DNA of 9,920 nucleotides, from positions 1-9,920 of the forward strand of contig CANPWX010000027.1 in the NCBI GenBank assembly GCA_947585065.1, given 5' to 3'. This DNA is from an uncultured Bacilli bacterium (GTDB lineage Bacteria; Bacillota_I; Bacilli_A; RF39; UBA660). Shown here one piece after another: positions 1 through 6,312 of this stretch; position 1 is the stretch's first letter, and the number at the start of each line of letters is the position of its first letter. The position numbers and the translations under genes are program-made. A model generated the notes under the pieces. That model did not search any database, had not been told where the DNA came from, and saw only the letters and a list, made by a program, of their open reading frames with translations.

Positions 1-182
1 AATTCCAAATCTCCCATTTCTTGTACTGTTCCATTTATAATATTAAAATTATGATTTACTTCAAAACTTGCAAATGTCTTATAAAAAATTACACTGCCTA
101 TTAATACAATACAGCCAATTGTAAATATGATTATTCCCAATTTTTTATGATCCTTTTCTTTAAATTTTTTTAGTCTTTCCAT
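1..182 (-). CDS. N-terminal fragment of a membrane-anchored surface protein, cut by window edge
   Basis: I translated about 60 codons by hand from the ATG at 182-180; the frame stays open to the edge, so the C-terminal part is missing. The protein begins with a very basic stretch (MERLKKFKEKDHKKLG), followed by one hydrophobic segment at about residues 15-35 (GIIIFTIGCIVLIGSVIFY). It then leaves the membrane with KTFASFEVNHNFNIINGTV. A short positive N-terminus, one membrane segment and an exported remainder suggest a type II anchored or secreted protein. The YKTFASFE...F.I..G pattern resembles surface proteins I recall from uncultured gut Bacillota; this is memory, not a search. AAAGTAGG lies just upstream (about 188-195) as the ribosome binding site. 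It is divergent from the XRE regulator at 353 and shares its control region. Function unknown; the start is fairly secure. Confidence 0.7.
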   Translation of the reverse strand, partial: MERLKKFKEKDHKKLGIIIFTIGCIVLIGSVIFYKTFASFEVNHNFNIINGTVQEMGDLE

Positions 183-216
183 AATAACCTACTTTCTTAT
201 GCTACTATTATGTACC

Positions 217-299
217 TTTCAACATAAATTAATCGGTTGCAAGTTGAAAATATCCTGCATATCATAAATATTATAACAGCTCATTTGTTGAAAATCAAC
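217..299. promoter_or_regulatory. Cluster of GTTGAAA motifs in the divergent control region (candidate operators)
   Basis: The heptamer GTTGAAA occurs three times in this 170-bp intergenic region: 223-217 on the minus strand, and 243-249 and 287-293 on the plus strand. The two plus-strand copies are part of an identical 9-mer (GTTGAAAAT, 243-251 and 287-295) spaced 44 bp apart. The last copy forms one arm of a 13-bp palindrome, GTTGA-AAA-TCAAC (287-299). The 243 copy falls inside the spacer of the candidate promoter of the XRE gene. Repeated sites between a regulator and a divergent gene are the usual arrangement for autoregulation by an HTH protein. That the XRE product binds here is inference. 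Confidence 0.4.
237..265 (+). promoter_or_regulatory. Candidate sigma-A promoter for the XRE regulator
   Basis: TTGCAA at 237-242, a 17-bp spacer and TATCAT (5/6 to consensus) at 260-265. The same TTGCAA -35 with a 17-bp spacer recurs at three other genes in this window, which raises its credibility. Transcription would start near 272, giving an 80-base leader that contains the GTTGA-AAA-TCAAC palindrome. An alternative is TTGAAA at 289-294 with TATTTT at 312-317. Confidence 0.5.
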
Positions 300-352
300 T
301 GCCACATCAGGTATTTTTATAACATCAATGAGAAAATTAAACCGGTGATAAA

Positions 353-805
353 ATGAATTTTGAAAAAATGAAATACATGAGAGAATACTATGATTATTCC
401 CAATCTTATGTTGCAAAAAAATTAAACGTTCAACGCGGGACTTATGCTGCATGGGAATGTGGTTCAGATATTATACCCATTCAAAAATTAGCCCTTCTTG
501 CAAATATATTTGAATGTAATATAGATTATTTAATTGGGCTTTCTCCTGTAAAAGAAAAAATTATTTCCAAATTTGATTCAAAAATAGTGAGTAAAAGATT
601 AAAAGAAATTCGGAAATTAGAACACTTATCTTTAAGAGAAATATCTGAAAATTTAAGTATTGATTACTCTACCTATTCTAAAAATGAAAATGGAAAAAAT
701 TATCCTACTACTTATACTATCTATGAAATTGCTAAAAATTATGGATATTCTTTTGATTGGATAACTGGTAGAAGTAACAAGAAAAAATTACTGATTACTC
801 AGTAA
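353..805 (+). CDS. Double helix-turn-helix XRE-family transcriptional regulator
   Basis: A 150-residue cytoplasmic DNA-binding protein made of two successive XRE/Cro-type HTH domains and little else. The first spans about residues 4-63 (MKYMREYYDYSQSYVAKKL, then W34 and a conserved NIDYLIGLS end). The second spans about 80-140 (KRLKEIRKLEHLSLREISENL, then YSFDWITGRS). Both keep the family pattern of L..R......S...A/S..L......Y...E.G, with the ending D.L/W..G. There is no sensor, peptidase or membrane domain. The ATG at 353 is preceded by GGTGAT at 344-349, the same binding-site form used by gerQ and ftsE here. It is divergent from the surface protein at 1-182 and convergent with the M23 peptidase, leaving a single base between the two stop codons. 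Two HTH units in one chain may act like a built-in dimer. Target genes are unknown; autoregulation through the GTTGAAA cluster is a guess. Confidence 0.85.
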   Translation: MNFEKMKYMREYYDYSQSYVAKKLNVQRGTYAAWECGSDIIPIQKLALLANIFECNIDYLIGLSPVKEKIISKFDSKIVSKRLKEIRKLEHLSLREISENLSIDYSTYSKNENGKNYPTTYTIYEIAKNYGYSFDWITGRSNKKKLLITQ

Positions 806-808
806 TTT
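782..808 (-). terminator. Intrinsic terminator of the ftsE-ftsX-M23 operon, inside the end of the XRE gene
   Basis: A perfect 8-bp stem, ATTACTGA (787-794) and TCAGTAAT (799-806), has a 4-base loop and can extend by two A-T pairs. Read on the minus strand it is followed by a run of T (complement of 782-786). It lies just past the M23 stop codon (809-807) and overlaps the last codons of the convergent regulator. On the plus strand only three T follow, so it would terminate poorly in that direction. The low GC of the stem makes efficiency uncertain. Confidence 0.7.
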
Positions 809-2045
809 AACCATTATACATTTGATATCTTGATGAGAAAGACCAACCCTTCGTATTTGGAAATCCTGGCGGAACAATCATGTTTTTCGTTGGTACTGAA
901 TACCCATTATAATACCCAGTTGCAACTCCGAAATGTAAGTGGGCTCCCGTTGTACAGTTATCATATCCACCGTGACTAGAAGAAGTAGAATATCCTCCAA
1001 CCCATCCAAGTACTGTATTTTGATCTACTACGTCTCCCACATTGACATTAAAATCTAATAAATGGTAATAGTATGTAGTATATGGTTTACCATCGACATT
1101 TACATCGATAAATAACATATTTCCTCCACAACTATAATGATATGTTTTTCCAGAGACAACTCCAGCTGCCGCAGCATAAACAGGTGTACCTTCAAATGGA
1201 CTTGGACCACCAATGTCTAGTCCTGTGTGAAAAGATCCCCATCTTGATCCTAGAGGACTTGTAATAATGCCATGGGTAAGAGGTTTTAACCATCCATCAT
1301 TCACAATTACAGTTCCATCTCCATATGTTACTTTTTGAACACAATCTTCACTAATGATAGCCTTATCTCCTAAATCAGGAGCATACTTTTCACATTTTTT
1401 TGTCGCATCATCTAACTTTGTCTTTAATGAAGCTATTTGTTCATCAATACCCAAAGCATTTTGATTATATTCAGAAATATCATTATATCTTGCTTCAATA
1501 ACTTTTTTATATTCTTCTGCTTGTTTTTTTAATTTTTCTTGTTTTTCAATCAACTCTTGTTTTAACTCTTCATTCTTTTTAACTTCTTCTTGCAAATTTT
1601 CAATAGTTCGATTAATATAATCTGAAATTTGTTCAACAGCCGCGATTCTCATAATCATATCAGTAACCGTACTTGCTCCACTTACGTATTCTACATAAGC
1701 ATTTTGACCTTCCATTTTTTGCAAATATAATAAGACTTGCTTTACTTCCACTTTTAATTCTTCTATTCTTTTATTTGAGGCTTCTATTTCTTCTTCTACT
1801 CTTTGTTCTTCTTCTTCAGCTGCGTGCATTTCTTTCTCAGCTTGTTGAATAGCTTCTTCTTTCTCAGCAATTTCTCTTTTTGCTTCTTCTGTTTTATTCT
1901 CATTTTCTTCTTTTTCTTTTAATTTTTGATTATAAATTTCTTTTAATTCTCCCAAAGTTTGTTTTTCTTCAGATGCAGAACAATAAGGTAGAAAACTAAA
2001 TAGGAAAAAGAAGATCACCAATATTTTACAACCATTCTTTTTCAT
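807..2045 (-). CDS. Secreted coiled-coil M23 (LytM) peptidoglycan peptidase of the FtsEX system
   Basis: This 412-residue exported protein has the EnvC-type layout. A signal peptide covers residues 1-24 (KK, a long F/L/I core, then YCSA-SEEK). A Glu/Lys-rich coiled coil runs from about 27 to 215 and is broken near 115-145 (YVSGASTVTDMIMRIAAVEQI). The C-terminal LytM domain spans about 255-385. The zinc and catalytic residues are all present: H273 and D277 in HTGLD, H328 in YYYHLL, and H369/H371 in HLHFG. It should therefore cut peptidoglycan itself, unlike E. coli EnvC, which lacks the zinc ligands and only activates amidases. Four cysteines (219, 235, 306, 364) in the exported part could form disulfides. 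The gene overlaps the end of ftsX by 4 bp (ATGA), so translation is probably coupled, and FtsX is the expected partner of the coiled coil. In Bacillus and Streptococcus the equivalent partners (CwlO, PcsB) use other catalytic folds. Confidence 0.9.
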   Translation of the reverse strand: MKKNGCKILVIFFFLFSFLPYCSASEEKQTLGELKEIYNQKLKEKEENENKTEEAKREIAEKEEAIQQAEKEMHAAEEEEQRVEEEIEASNKRIEELKVEVKQVLLYLQKMEGQNAYVEYVSGASTVTDMIMRIAAVEQISDYINRTIENLQEEVKKNEELKQELIEKQEKLKKQAEEYKKVIEARYNDISEYNQNALGIDEQIASLKTKLDDATKKCEKYAPDLGDKAIISEDCVQKVTYGDGTVIVNDGWLKPLTHGIITSPLGSRWGSFHTGLDIGGPSPFEGTPVYAAAAGVVSGKTYHYSCGGNMLFIDVNVDGKPYTTYYYHLLDFNVNVGDVVDQNTVLGWVGGYSTSSSHGGYDNCTTGAHLHFGVATGYYNGYSVPTKNMIVPPGFPNTKGWSFSSRYQMYNG

Positions 2046-2935
2046 ATTTTCAAATGCTTTCTAACAGATAGCCAAGAGCCAATCATACCTACAATAGAAC
2101 CAATTACTAATAAGAATAAAGAAACAATAAAGACAAATGGGAAAGGTTCTACTAACGTTATCACTTTGGTTGAAATATAACCACCTGTCACATTATATAA
2201 TAAAGTATATCCATAAATACTTAAAAGAATAGGAAGAATGCTGCCAAATACACCTAATGTAAAACCTTCAAATATAAATGGTAACTTAATTGCAACATTA
2301 CTCGCACCAACAAGTCTTTTGATTTCTATCTGTGTTTTTCTTGAGAAAATAGTAAGTTTAATCGTATTACTAATTAAGAATGCAGTTACAACCACAAGAG
2401 CAATAACAATACTAATAGTCCCTAAACTGATAATATCAAAGATGTTAATAATACTTTCAACCATTCCTTCTCCATATTCTGCACTATCAACAAAATCATA
2501 AGTTCTTAATTTTTCAGCGGTTTCTTTTAAATCATCAACGTTTTTAACTTTAACAATAATCGAATCATATAAAGGATTTTCTTCAAAGATTTTAAGGGCA
2601 CTTCCAAAAACTTCAGATTCCCTTCCAATCTCAGATTTCCATTCCTCTTTAGATTTCATTGTATAATCTTCCACTGTACTCATAGTTTTCAAATCATTTT
2701 CAATACGAATCTTTTGTTCCTCTGTAACATCAAAATCTAAATAAACCACCACCGTCAGTTCATGTTCCAAGGTAGTAGTAATTTGACGCACATTATAAGA
2801 CAAAAATAATGAAATAGCAACCAAAATTAAAGTAATAGTAGTACAAATAATGGATGCCATCGAGAGAGAAAAATTTCTGAAAATACTTTTAAAAGAATCA
2901 CGAATGCTTCTTCTTAGAATCCTTATCGCTCTCAT
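2042..2935 (-). CDS. ftsX: Cell division ABC transporter-like permease FtsX
   Basis: 297 residues with the classic FtsX topology: a short cytoplasmic N-terminus (MRAIRILRRSIRDSFKSIFRN), TM1 at about 24-46, a large extracytoplasmic domain at about 47-165, then three more membrane segments at about 167-191, 220-246 and 265-290. The intracellular loop IFSRKTQIEIKRLVGAS (196-212) is the conserved segment preceding TM3. FtsX does not transport a known substrate; with FtsE it passes ATP-driven movement to wall hydrolases, and the outer domain is where the hydrolase coiled coil docks. The start lies inside ftsE (38-bp overlap) with AAGGAAG at 2953-2947 as the binding site. The end overlaps the M23 gene by 4 bp. 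Length and order match the family well. Confidence 0.95.
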   Translation of the reverse strand: MRAIRILRRSIRDSFKSIFRNFSLSMASIICTTITLILVAISLFLSYNVRQITTTLEHELTVVVYLDFDVTEEQKIRIENDLKTMSTVEDYTMKSKEEWKSEIGRESEVFGSALKIFEENPLYDSIIVKVKNVDDLKETAEKLRTYDFVDSAEYGEGMVESIINIFDIISLGTISIVIALVVVTAFLISNTIKLTIFSRKTQIEIKRLVGASNVAIKLPFIFEGFTLGVFGSILPILLSIYGYTLLYNVTGGYISTKVITLVEPFPFVFIVSLFLLVIGSIVGMIGSWLSVRKHLKI

Positions 2936-3623
2936 TTACAACATAACTTCCTTTCTTTATATCGCTCACTAAAACACCGTTTTCAATAACCAAGACTCTT
3001 TTTTTCATACGGTTAACGATATCACGATCATGTGTTGCCATAATAATAGTCGTTTCACTTTCCTGATTAATTCTTTCTAATATATTCATAATTTCAGCTG
3101 AGGTATCAGCATCTAAATTACCAGTTGGTTCATCACAAATCAATAATTTTGGATCATTTACAATAGCTCTTGCAATCGCGACACGTTGTTGTTCTCCACC
3201 TGATAGTTCATTCGGCAAATTTCTTGTTTTTTCCTTTAAACCTACAGACTCAATTGCCTTTAAAACTTTTGGACGTATTTCGCTATTCGGAAGGCCCAAA
3301 TTTTCTAAAGCAAAAGCGACATTTTCATAAACAGTAAGTTTAGGTAACAATTTATAATCCTGAAATACAACACCTAATTTTCTTCTTAATTTATATACTT
3401 TAGAATTTCTTAGTTTTGCAACATCAATTCCTCCAACAATAACACTTCCTTTTGTTGGCTTTTCTTCACGATATAACATTTTAATAAATGTAGATTTTCC
3501 AGAGCCAGTAGGTCCAATAACGAAAACAAACTCCCCTTTATCAATTGTAACACTTAAATCAGCAATAGCAGTAGTTCCATTTTTATAAATTTTATAAGCA
3601 TGCTCTACTTTTATAAGTTTCAA
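2898..3623 (-). CDS. ftsE: Cell division ATP-binding protein FtsE
   Basis: 241-residue ABC ATPase that powers FtsX at the inner face of the membrane. Walker A GPTGSGKST is at 37-45, the Q-loop Gln at 88 (VVFQDYKLL), the signature LSGGEQQR at 140-147, Walker B LLICDEP at 160-166 with catalytic E165, and the H-loop His at 198. The sequence KLGVVFQDYKLLP, together with ftsX directly downstream, separates FtsE from the many other ABC ATPases of this size. The start codon is TTG (3623-3621). The only nearby ATG (3631-3629) is out of frame and meets a stop after two codons, while AAGGTGA at 3637-3631 is well placed for the TTG. The C-terminal tail (ESDKDSKKKHS) is charged and overlaps the beginning of ftsX. 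Confidence 0.95.
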   Translation of the reverse strand: MKLIKVEHAYKIYKNGTTAIADLSVTIDKGEFVFVIGPTGSGKSTFIKMLYREEKPTKGSVIVGGIDVAKLRNSKVYKLRRKLGVVFQDYKLLPKLTVYENVAFALENLGLPNSEIRPKVLKAIESVGLKEKTRNLPNELSGGEQQRVAIARAIVNDPKLLICDEPTGNLDADTSAEIMNILERINQESETTIIMATHDRDIVNRMKKRVLVIENGVLVSDIKKGSYVVNESDKDSKKKHS

Positions 3624-3630
3624 TTTTTCA

Positions 3631-3637
3631 TCACCTT
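3631..3637 (-). promoter_or_regulatory. Ribosome binding site that fixes the TTG start of ftsE
   Basis: AAGGTGA read on the minus strand, 7 bases before the TTG at 3623. Its form (GGTGAT plus an A-run) matches the sites of the gerQ and XRE genes, supporting TTG as the true start of ftsE. The short frame ATGAAAAATTGA that overlaps it is probably incidental. Confidence 0.75.
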
Positions 3638-3654
3638 ACCTTTAAATATACTTC

Positions 3655-3683
3655 ATTATAACATATTTCCCTATTTATATAAA
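3655..3683 (-). promoter_or_regulatory. Extended -10 promoter for ftsE-ftsX-M23
   Basis: On the minus strand TGTTATAAT (3663-3655) is a perfect extended -10, with a weak -35 (TTTATA, 3683-3678) 17 bp upstream inside the last codons of yitT. The -10 lies 31 bases before the ftsE TTG. No terminator is visible between yitT and ftsE, so the operon may also receive transcripts from the yitT promoter. Confidence 0.65.
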
Positions 3684-4568
3684 TGGTAAATTTCGCCTTT
3701 TCATACCTCCTTGTACTTCATAACAATCATGAATTACAAAAAAAGCTTGAGGATCAATCTGTAACACCATTTCTTTAAATAAATAATAATCTTTATTAGG
3801 AACAACACACATGAGTAAATTATTTTTAGTTTTCGAATATCCTCCTTCTGTTTCTAAAATAGTGACTCCCGTTTGTAGTTCATTTAAAATAAAATCTTCT
3901 ACTTTTTCCCATTTCTTAGTATAAATAAAAAATAATTTAGAATCACTAATACCAATAATAATTTTATCAACAATATTAGTATAAAGGACTAAAATTAAAA
4001 TAGCATAAATCATATTATTAATTCCAAAAACAAATCCCCCAAATAAAATAATACATATTTGAGTTGCAAAAGCACTTTTCCCTTCAGGTAAATGACAATA
4101 TTTATTTAAAATACGCATGATAATATCGGATCCACCTGTATCAAAACCAACTTTATAAATAATTCCATTTCCAATACCATATAAAATAGAAGTCACTAAA
4201 ATAAGTAAAATCACATTTTCAAAATGAATATCATACCGAAGAATCTCGGCTAAAGGTTCTGTTAATGTAATGAAAATAGGATATAACATACTGCCAATAA
4301 AAGAAGTTCGAGTTCTTTTTGGGCCTAAAAAAACAAAACTTAAAATCAATAATATGATAGTTGCACAATATAAAAAAATCGTTGGATTCCAGCCAAAAAA
4401 AGATTCAAAAGCAATAGATAATCCACTTGTACCACCTATCACTAAATGATTTGGCCTCAAAAAAAGATTATAATTTAAACCAAGCAAAAAAACACCAACA
4501 ATAATGGTTACAAATCTAGGAAAGAAATTTTTTTCAAATATTTTTTCATATATTTTCTTGATATCCAT
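3675..4568 (-). CDS. YitT-family membrane protein (YitT membrane domain plus DUF2179)
   Basis: 297 residues: a membrane part of about five to six helices (roughly 17-36, 64-83, 90-105, 119-136, 168-183, 186-202), then a soluble C-terminal DUF2179 domain at about 210-287. Two family hallmarks are clear: GGTSG at 45-49 after the first helix (RPNHLVIGGTSGLSIAF) and DTGGSD at 143-148 after the central helix, reflecting the internal duplication of the membrane part. The tail VIHDCYEVQGGMKRR is typical of the end of DUF2179. Family members are common in Bacillota, usually in several copies per genome. Their transported or sensed substrate is not firmly established, so no function is assigned. ATG at 4568 with AGAGGG at 4580-4575. 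It has its own promoter and is divergent from gerQ. Position upstream of ftsEX suggests co-transcription, not necessarily shared function. Confidence 0.9.
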   Translation of the reverse strand: MDIKKIYEKIFEKNFFPRFVTIIVGVFLLGLNYNLFLRPNHLVIGGTSGLSIAFESFFGWNPTIFLYCATIILLILSFVFLGPKRTRTSFIGSMLYPIFITLTEPLAEILRYDIHFENVILLILVTSILYGIGNGIIYKVGFDTGGSDIIMRILNKYCHLPEGKSAFATQICIILFGGFVFGINNMIYAILILVLYTNIVDKIIIGISDSKLFFIYTKKWEKVEDFILNELQTGVTILETEGGYSKTKNNLLMCVVPNKDYYLFKEMVLQIDPQAFFVIHDCYEVQGGMKRRNLPFI

Positions 4569-4592
4569 TTTTTACCCTCTCTTATTATTTCT

Positions 4593-4621
4593 ATTATAAC
4601 GAACTTCTAAATTTTTTGCAA
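4593..4621 (-). promoter_or_regulatory. Sigma-A promoter for yitT-family gene
   Basis: TTGCAA (4621-4616), a spacer of exactly 17 bp and a perfect TATAAT (4598-4593), 24 bases before the start codon. Its -35 end is five bases from the candidate gerQ -10 on the other strand, so the two polymerases would probably exclude each other. Confidence 0.85.
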
Positions 4622-4625
4622 GATA

Positions 4626-4633
4626 CATACGAT
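4626..4633 (+). promoter_or_regulatory. Possible sigma-E type -10 element for gerQ
   Basis: CATACGAT differs at one position from the Bacillus sigma-E -10 consensus CATACAAT, and gerQ of B. subtilis is known to be transcribed in the mother cell under sigma-E. The matching -35 is weak (TCTAAAT near 4606-4612). The start would fall near 4640, leaving only about 12 bases before the ATG. No good sigma-A promoter was seen on this strand. Tentative. Confidence 0.35.
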
Positions 4634-4651
4634 TATTATAGGTGATAAAAA

Positions 4652-5008
4652 ATGAATGGAAGTTTTTTTAGTAATCCAACTTTTCCAAGTACCTCAGGCA
4701 TAAATAATGCCATCAGTCCCCCTGGAAATATAAGTAGTCAAAGCATCCCTTTAGAACAAAGTTTAATTGAAAACATCTTACGTCTAAATAAAGGAAAACG
4801 CGTTCGAGTATTTGCATCTTATCCAGATTCCAATGAATGGCGAGATAAAATCTATACTGGTATAATTGAAGAATCAGGACGAGATCATTTAATCCTTTCT
4901 GATTCAAATACTGGAAATTGGTGGCTCATTCGAATGCTTTATGTAAATTATGTAGAATTTGATGAAAAAATAAATTATAATCCAGATTATTCAGACACTT
5001 TTGATTAA
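4652..5008 (+). CDS. gerQ: GerQ-like spore coat protein
   Basis: 118 residues. The C-terminal two thirds carries the GerQ domain: SIPLEQSLIENILRLNKGK (31-49), a conserved NEWRDKIYTGIIEESGRDH (61-79), then LILSDSNTGNWWLIRMLYVNYVEFDE to about 105. GerQ is a coat protein that holds the germination lytic enzyme CwlJ in Bacillus spores and is cross-linked by transglutaminase. The N-terminal part (1-30) is low complexity, rich in Ser, Pro, Asn and Phe. It is shorter than in B. subtilis and contains no lysine before residue 47, although N-terminal lysines are the known cross-link sites there. GGTGAT at 4641-4646 and the ATG at 4652 fit well. It stands alone: no cwlJ lies beside it in this window. 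Its presence argues that the organism makes spores or descends recently from a spore former. Confidence 0.88.
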   Translation: MNGSFFSNPTFPSTSGINNAISPPGNISSQSIPLEQSLIENILRLNKGKRVRVFASYPDSNEWRDKIYTGIIEESGRDHLILSDSNTGNWWLIRMLYVNYVEFDEKINYNPDYSDTFD

Positions 5009-5030
5009 AACCACAAAGTGTTTTTTCTTT
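4993..5030 (+). terminator. Intrinsic terminator of gerQ, overlapping its stop codon
   Basis: ACACTTT (4995-5001) pairs perfectly with AAAGTGT (5015-5021); a G-U and an A-U pair can extend the stem to 4993/5023, with a 13-base loop containing the TAA stop. A T-rich tail runs to 5030. An alternative smaller hairpin pairs AAAACCAC with GTGTTTT using one bulge. Both give the same T-tract. Confidence 0.6.
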
Positions 5031-5056
5031 ACAAATAAAAATAAGTAATGTAAAAT
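5028..5056 (+). promoter_or_regulatory. Sigma-A promoter for lemA
   Basis: TTTACA (5028-5033, 5/6), a 17-bp spacer and TAAAAT (5051-5056, 5/6), overlapping the tail of the gerQ terminator. A TATAAT at 5057-5062 is close by but has no properly spaced -35. Confidence 0.55.
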
Positions 5057-5081
5057 TATAATTAAGAGTAGGTGAAAAAAA

Positions 5082-5627
5082 ATGGGAATATTTGGAATCA
5101 TTTTGATCATAGTAGCAATCATAGGATTATTAGCTATTTGCTATGTCACAATTTATAATAAATTACAATTTGGAATAACAAAAATAGAACATGTAGAAGG
5201 ATTAATTGATGAGGATTTACGAAGCAAATATGATATTATAATTCGTGCAAATGATGTAATTACAAAAGAATTAAATTCTAAAAAAGATTATTTAAAAGAA
5301 TATAAAAATTTAAAAGAGCAAAAAATTAGTAATTTTGATTTAGAAAGAAAATTAAAAGAAGCAGAAATTATTATTCACAATTTATATAACGACAATGCTG
5401 CATTAAGTAAAAACGAAAACATGGTTCAAATAGAAAAAGACTTTAATTTAATAAATGAAAAACTAACAGCAGGAATTTCCTACTATAACAAACAAACAGC
5501 TTTACAAAATTCATATATCCGAAAATTTCCAAATAATTTAATTGCTAAAATTCATCATATTGGTATAAAACCATTCTTTGATAAAAAAGATATGACTGAT
5601 ACCGATATAGACGATTTTAAACTATAA
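5082..5627 (+). CDS. lemA: LemA family membrane protein
   Basis: 181 residues with the LemA plan: an N-terminal membrane helix (3-24) followed at once by YNKLQFGITKIEHVEGLIDEDLRSKYDIIIRAND (25-58), the conserved first helix of the cytoplasmic helical bundle. The second signature is in the C-terminal half: EKLTAGISYYNKQTALQNSYIRKFPNNLIAKIHHIGIKPFF (126-166), where YYN...N..I.KFP.N..A is diagnostic. The middle part is Lys/Glu-rich and helical, with the usual N.....LL repeat weakened. The length is near the family norm (about 180-190). Function of LemA proteins is poorly defined; many Bacillota have them. The binding site is AGGTGA at about 5070-5074 with an A-run before the ATG. It has its own promoter and the strong terminator at 5626-5654. 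Confidence 0.88.
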   Translation: MGIFGIILIIVAIIGLLAICYVTIYNKLQFGITKIEHVEGLIDEDLRSKYDIIIRANDVITKELNSKKDYLKEYKNLKEQKISNFDLERKLKEAEIIIHNLYNDNAALSKNENMVQIEKDFNLINEKLTAGISYYNKQTALQNSYIRKFPNNLIAKIHHIGIKPFFDKKDMTDTDIDDFKL

Positions 5628-5654
5628 AAAGGAAGTGAATCTCACTTCTTTTTT
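5626..5654. terminator. Bidirectional intrinsic terminator between lemA and the rlmB-sigH operon
   Basis: GAAGTGA (5632-5638) and TCACTTC (5642-5648) form a perfect 7-bp stem with a 3-base loop. It is flanked by A5 on the left and T6 on the right, so each strand reads a hairpin followed by T. It overlaps the lemA stop and touches the stop codon of the minus-strand gene at 5653. Confidence 0.9.
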
Positions 5655-6312
5655 ACATAATTGGAGTAGTAAAATCAGCAATTTTCCAAACATTATCCTC
5701 TTTTTCTAATAGAAGTTGATAGAAATCATTACGAGGACAATAATCATTTTCATCACATAATTTAATATTTTCTTTTGCTTCAATTTTATCATCTGTAGCA
5801 GACTCTAAGATTAATAATTCTTCAGTAACATCATAACTTGGTATAGCACTAGCTACATAAATAGAATCAAACAAATCACGCGATACCATATAAAGAGGGC
5901 CAGCAATCGAAACATCAGAAGAAATTTCAATTTCTGACATTTCATCAAAATAAAAATTATAAGCAGAAAGAGTAAGCAAATTTCTAAGTTGATTTAAAAA
6001 GTTAGTATCCACAACTACATAATGTTCGTTATCACTAGAAGTATGATTTTTAGATACATCGCCAATATTGTAATATTGAGCATCATGGAAAAAATCTTTC
6101 AAAGCCATTCTTTTTTCTTCTACTAACTCTCGAATTCTTTGTTCACTCATCGTGCTAGTATTTTGAAATTCTTCTTTTTCTGTAGGATGATCAGGTGTCA
6201 AATCAATAATTTCCTTCGTTTTTGTAAAATTCATAACTGTCACAATAACAATTATAAAAAGGGCCGCGACACATAAAACCATTCCAAGTTGTTTCCATTC
6301 TTTTTTTCTCAT
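5653..6312 (-). CDS. Membrane-anchored extracytoplasmic protein of unknown function, coupled to sigH
   Basis: 219 residues, not recognised with confidence. Only about 8-10 residues (MRKKEWKQLG) precede a single membrane helix at about 9-28; everything after it should lie outside. A charged linker (30-60) leads to a compact domain at about 60-219 with LNQLRNLLTLSAYNFYFDEM, GPLYMVSRDLFDS and a C-terminal VWKIADFTTPIM. Cys186 and Cys192 (LCDENDYCPRND) could form a small disulfide loop. The overall order and the final W-K-I strand loosely recall IseA-type peptidoglycan hydrolase inhibitors or an NTF2-like fold; I could not confirm either. It overlaps the end of sigH by 4 bp (ATGA), with a perfect AAGGAGG (6326-6320) inside the last sigH codons, so it is efficiently translated from the same message. 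The tiny cytoplasmic part argues against a classical anti-sigma factor. A strong terminator follows. Confidence 0.8.
   Translation of the reverse strand: MRKKEWKQLGMVLCVAALFIIVIVTVMNFTKTKEIIDLTPDHPTEKEEFQNTSTMSEQRIRELVEEKRMALKDFFHDAQYYNIGDVSKNHTSSDNEHYVVVDTNFLNQLRNLLTLSAYNFYFDEMSEIEISSDVSIAGPLYMVSRDLFDSIYVASAIPSYDVTEELLILESATDDKIEAKENIKLCDENDYCPRNDFYQLLLEKEDNVWKIADFTTPIM

Noticed and set aside
219..452. 77-codon minus-strand frame starting inside the XRE gene
   Set aside because: It overlaps the well-supported HTH protein and runs through its control region; no family resemblance and no credible ribosome binding site.
353..805. XRE regulator as a prophage repressor marking a mobile element
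   Set aside because: No integrase, phage gene, repeat or attachment site nearby; surrounding genes are core chromosome.
2238..2501. Plus-strand frame inside ftsX, and similar frames at 4713-4907, 6727-6921 and 7641-7832
   Set aside because: All are antisense shadows of strongly supported genes or of a promoter and terminator, with no domain features.
4626..4636. Sigma-K promoter (CATANNNTA) for gerQ
   Set aside because: The final TA of the consensus is not met (CATACGATT); the sigma-E -10 form fits better, though still weakly.
5653..6312. Reading the gene after sigH as its anti-sigma factor
   Set aside because: Only about ten residues lie on the cytoplasmic side; too little to bind a sigma factor in any known anti-sigma family. 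Kept as unknown.
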